The notes under the pieces: generated by a model
Database searches by the model: none
Told to the model about the DNA's origin: nothing
The model's input: the letters and a program-made list of their open reading frames with translations, nothing else
Shown here: piece by piece, positions 63,232 to 64,000 of the stretch
Numbering within the stretch: the stretch's first letter is position 1
Layout of the letters: each line of letters begins with the position of its first letter
Source: JALNZU01 sp964463695
Lineage (GTDB): Bacteria > Bacteroidota > Bacteroidia > Bacteroidales > F082
Direction: 5' to 3'
Assembly: GCA_964463695.1 (NCBI GenBank)
Contig: CAYXCZ010000017.1
Span: forward strand, 1 to 64,000
DNA length: 64,000 bases
Translations under genes and position numbers: made by a program

Positions 63232-64000
63232 TTACCTCTTGGTAAAATGTATAAAAAGCCTTTTGAAAAGGATGAAATCAGCAGGAGTGATAAGCAAATC
63301 GAAAACTGTAAGCCGATTTATCCGTTTAAAAATATACCACTGATAAATAACGGCTGCAAAATATGCTAAGGAGGAACTGACAGCAGCTCCAATAATTCCA
63401 AATTCAGGAACTAAAAAATAGACGGTCGGCAATGTAATGGCAAGTCCAACTAGTGATGCATAAAGATTGTATTTCGGAATTCCTGTTCCTGAAAAATAAT
63501 GACTGAAAACTGCATTTCCGGCTAACGCGACAACACCTGGTCCAAGAAATATTATAACAGTTTTAATTTCAGCGTAACCTTTACCGAAAACAAAGGTGAA
63601 AAACTCAGTTGGTAACAGGGATAATATTAAAACACCTAATGATGTTAAAATTACTGACACCTTTAGCAATTGAAGTGTTAACACTTTTGCATAATTTGTA
63701 TCGTTGGTGTTACTTATAGCCGACATCTGAACGAGAGCAATACTTTGTCCAATTAACCGCAGGCCTTCAGTAACCTGTGCTCCGGAGTGGTAAACCCCTA
63801 AAGCACCTAGACCAGACAGATTTTTAATGAAGTAAAACCCTAATCGTTTGTTTAACAAATGGGTAATGCTTGAAAGTTGTGTCATTATACCGTATGAAAG
63901 CAATTCTTTTAGAGAGCTTGATACTTTCTCACTTTCAGAAATAGCCAGTTTTATAACAATTAAGCCTCCTATAATGGCTGGAAATGAATAAGATACATAT
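63232..64000 (-). CDS. Polysaccharide/oligosaccharide flippase (MATE/Wzx-like), 5' part outside window
   Basis: The frame is open to the window edge with no stop, giving at least 256 residues of a multi-helix membrane protein. Recognisable stretches are LSYGIMTQLSSITHLLNKRLG, cut here at the family's typical loop, LGVYHSGAQVTEGLRL and FGIIGAAVSSSLAYFAAVIYQWYIFKR. Wzx-type flippases move lipid-linked sugar units across the inner membrane for capsule, O-antigen or exopolysaccharide synthesis. Codons near 63903 look like an internal start but the homologous sequence continues upstream. It marks the beginning of a different, biosynthetic region next to the PUL. Confidence 0.8.
   Translation of the reverse strand, partial: YVSYSFPAIIGGLIVIKLAISESEKVSSSLKELLSYGIMTQLSSITHLLNKRLGFYFIKNLSGLGALGVYHSGAQVTEGLRLIGQSIALVQMSAISNTNDTNYAKVLTLQLLKVSVILTSLGVLILSLLPTEFFTFVFGKGYAEIKTVIIFLGPGVVALAGNAVFSHYFSGTGIPKYNLYASLVGLAITLPTVYFLVPEFGIIGAAVSSSLAYFAAVIYQWYIFKRINRLTVFDLLITPADFILFKRLFIHFTKR

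Overview
The window is a chromosomal segment from a member of the Bacteroidota, most likely an environmental or anaerobic Bacteroidales-like lineage. The evidence is a SusC/SusD pair, two secreted proteins with C-terminal type IX secretion (Por) sorting tails, many lipoproteins, AT-rich spacers, and several promoters matching the phylum consensus TTG-N19/20-TAnnTTTG. A flavodiiron protein beside a 2,3-cyclic-diphosphoglycerate-synthetase-like GTPase suggests an anaerobic or oxygen-sensitive life. No genus can be named from the sequence alone.

Region 1 (1-27.1 kb) is mostly housekeeping. It holds a partial tRNA-Val, a TonB-dependent receptor, a cytochrome c/PQQ-type sugar dehydrogenase fusion, tRNA-Lys, a YciO/Sua5-type protein, a zinc-ribbon protein, a T9SS cargo protein, argS, the GTPase and flavodiiron pair with a lipoprotein of unknown function, trmD, an aldehyde dehydrogenase, an M1 peptidase, a T9SS subtilase, a TPR histidine kinase with its NarL-type regulator, an XRE-family regulator behind a palindrome-rich leader, ndk, an NrnA-type phosphoesterase, and three FKBP lipoproteins with one, two and three FKBP-like units.

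Region 2 (27.2-62.6 kb) is a large polysaccharide utilisation locus whose gene content points to beta-1,2-glucan (linear or cyclic). It has four probable transcription units: a GH3 gene (minus); GH144-like, unclassified alpha/alpha-barrel enzyme, MFS carrier, GH35 and GH94 (plus); four GH144 paralogues, GH31, GH43-like, SGNH and a second GH3 (minus); and susC, susD and a LamG lipoprotein (minus). In the inferred model, the surface lipoproteins bind and cut the glucan. SusC/D imports the fragments. Periplasmic GH144, GH31, GH43-like, SGNH and GH3 enzymes trim them. The MFS carrier moves short chains into the cytoplasm, where the signal-less GH35 and GH94 enzymes rearrange and phosphorolyse them. 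The GH94 protein matches 1,2-beta-oligoglucan phosphorylases in length and motifs, and GH35 beside GH144 genes recalls the beta-1,2-glucosyltransferase described from Ignavibacterium. GH31, GH43-like and SGNH genes suggest that the natural substrate carries an alpha linkage or substituents.

Region 3 (62.6-64.0 kb) is the long susC leader, which contains a perfect LacI-type palindrome, and the 3' part of a polysaccharide flippase that runs off the window. No CRISPR array, rRNA, intact insertion sequence or prophage was seen. No PUL regulator (SusR, hybrid two-component system, ECF sigma/anti-sigma or LacI) lies inside the window.
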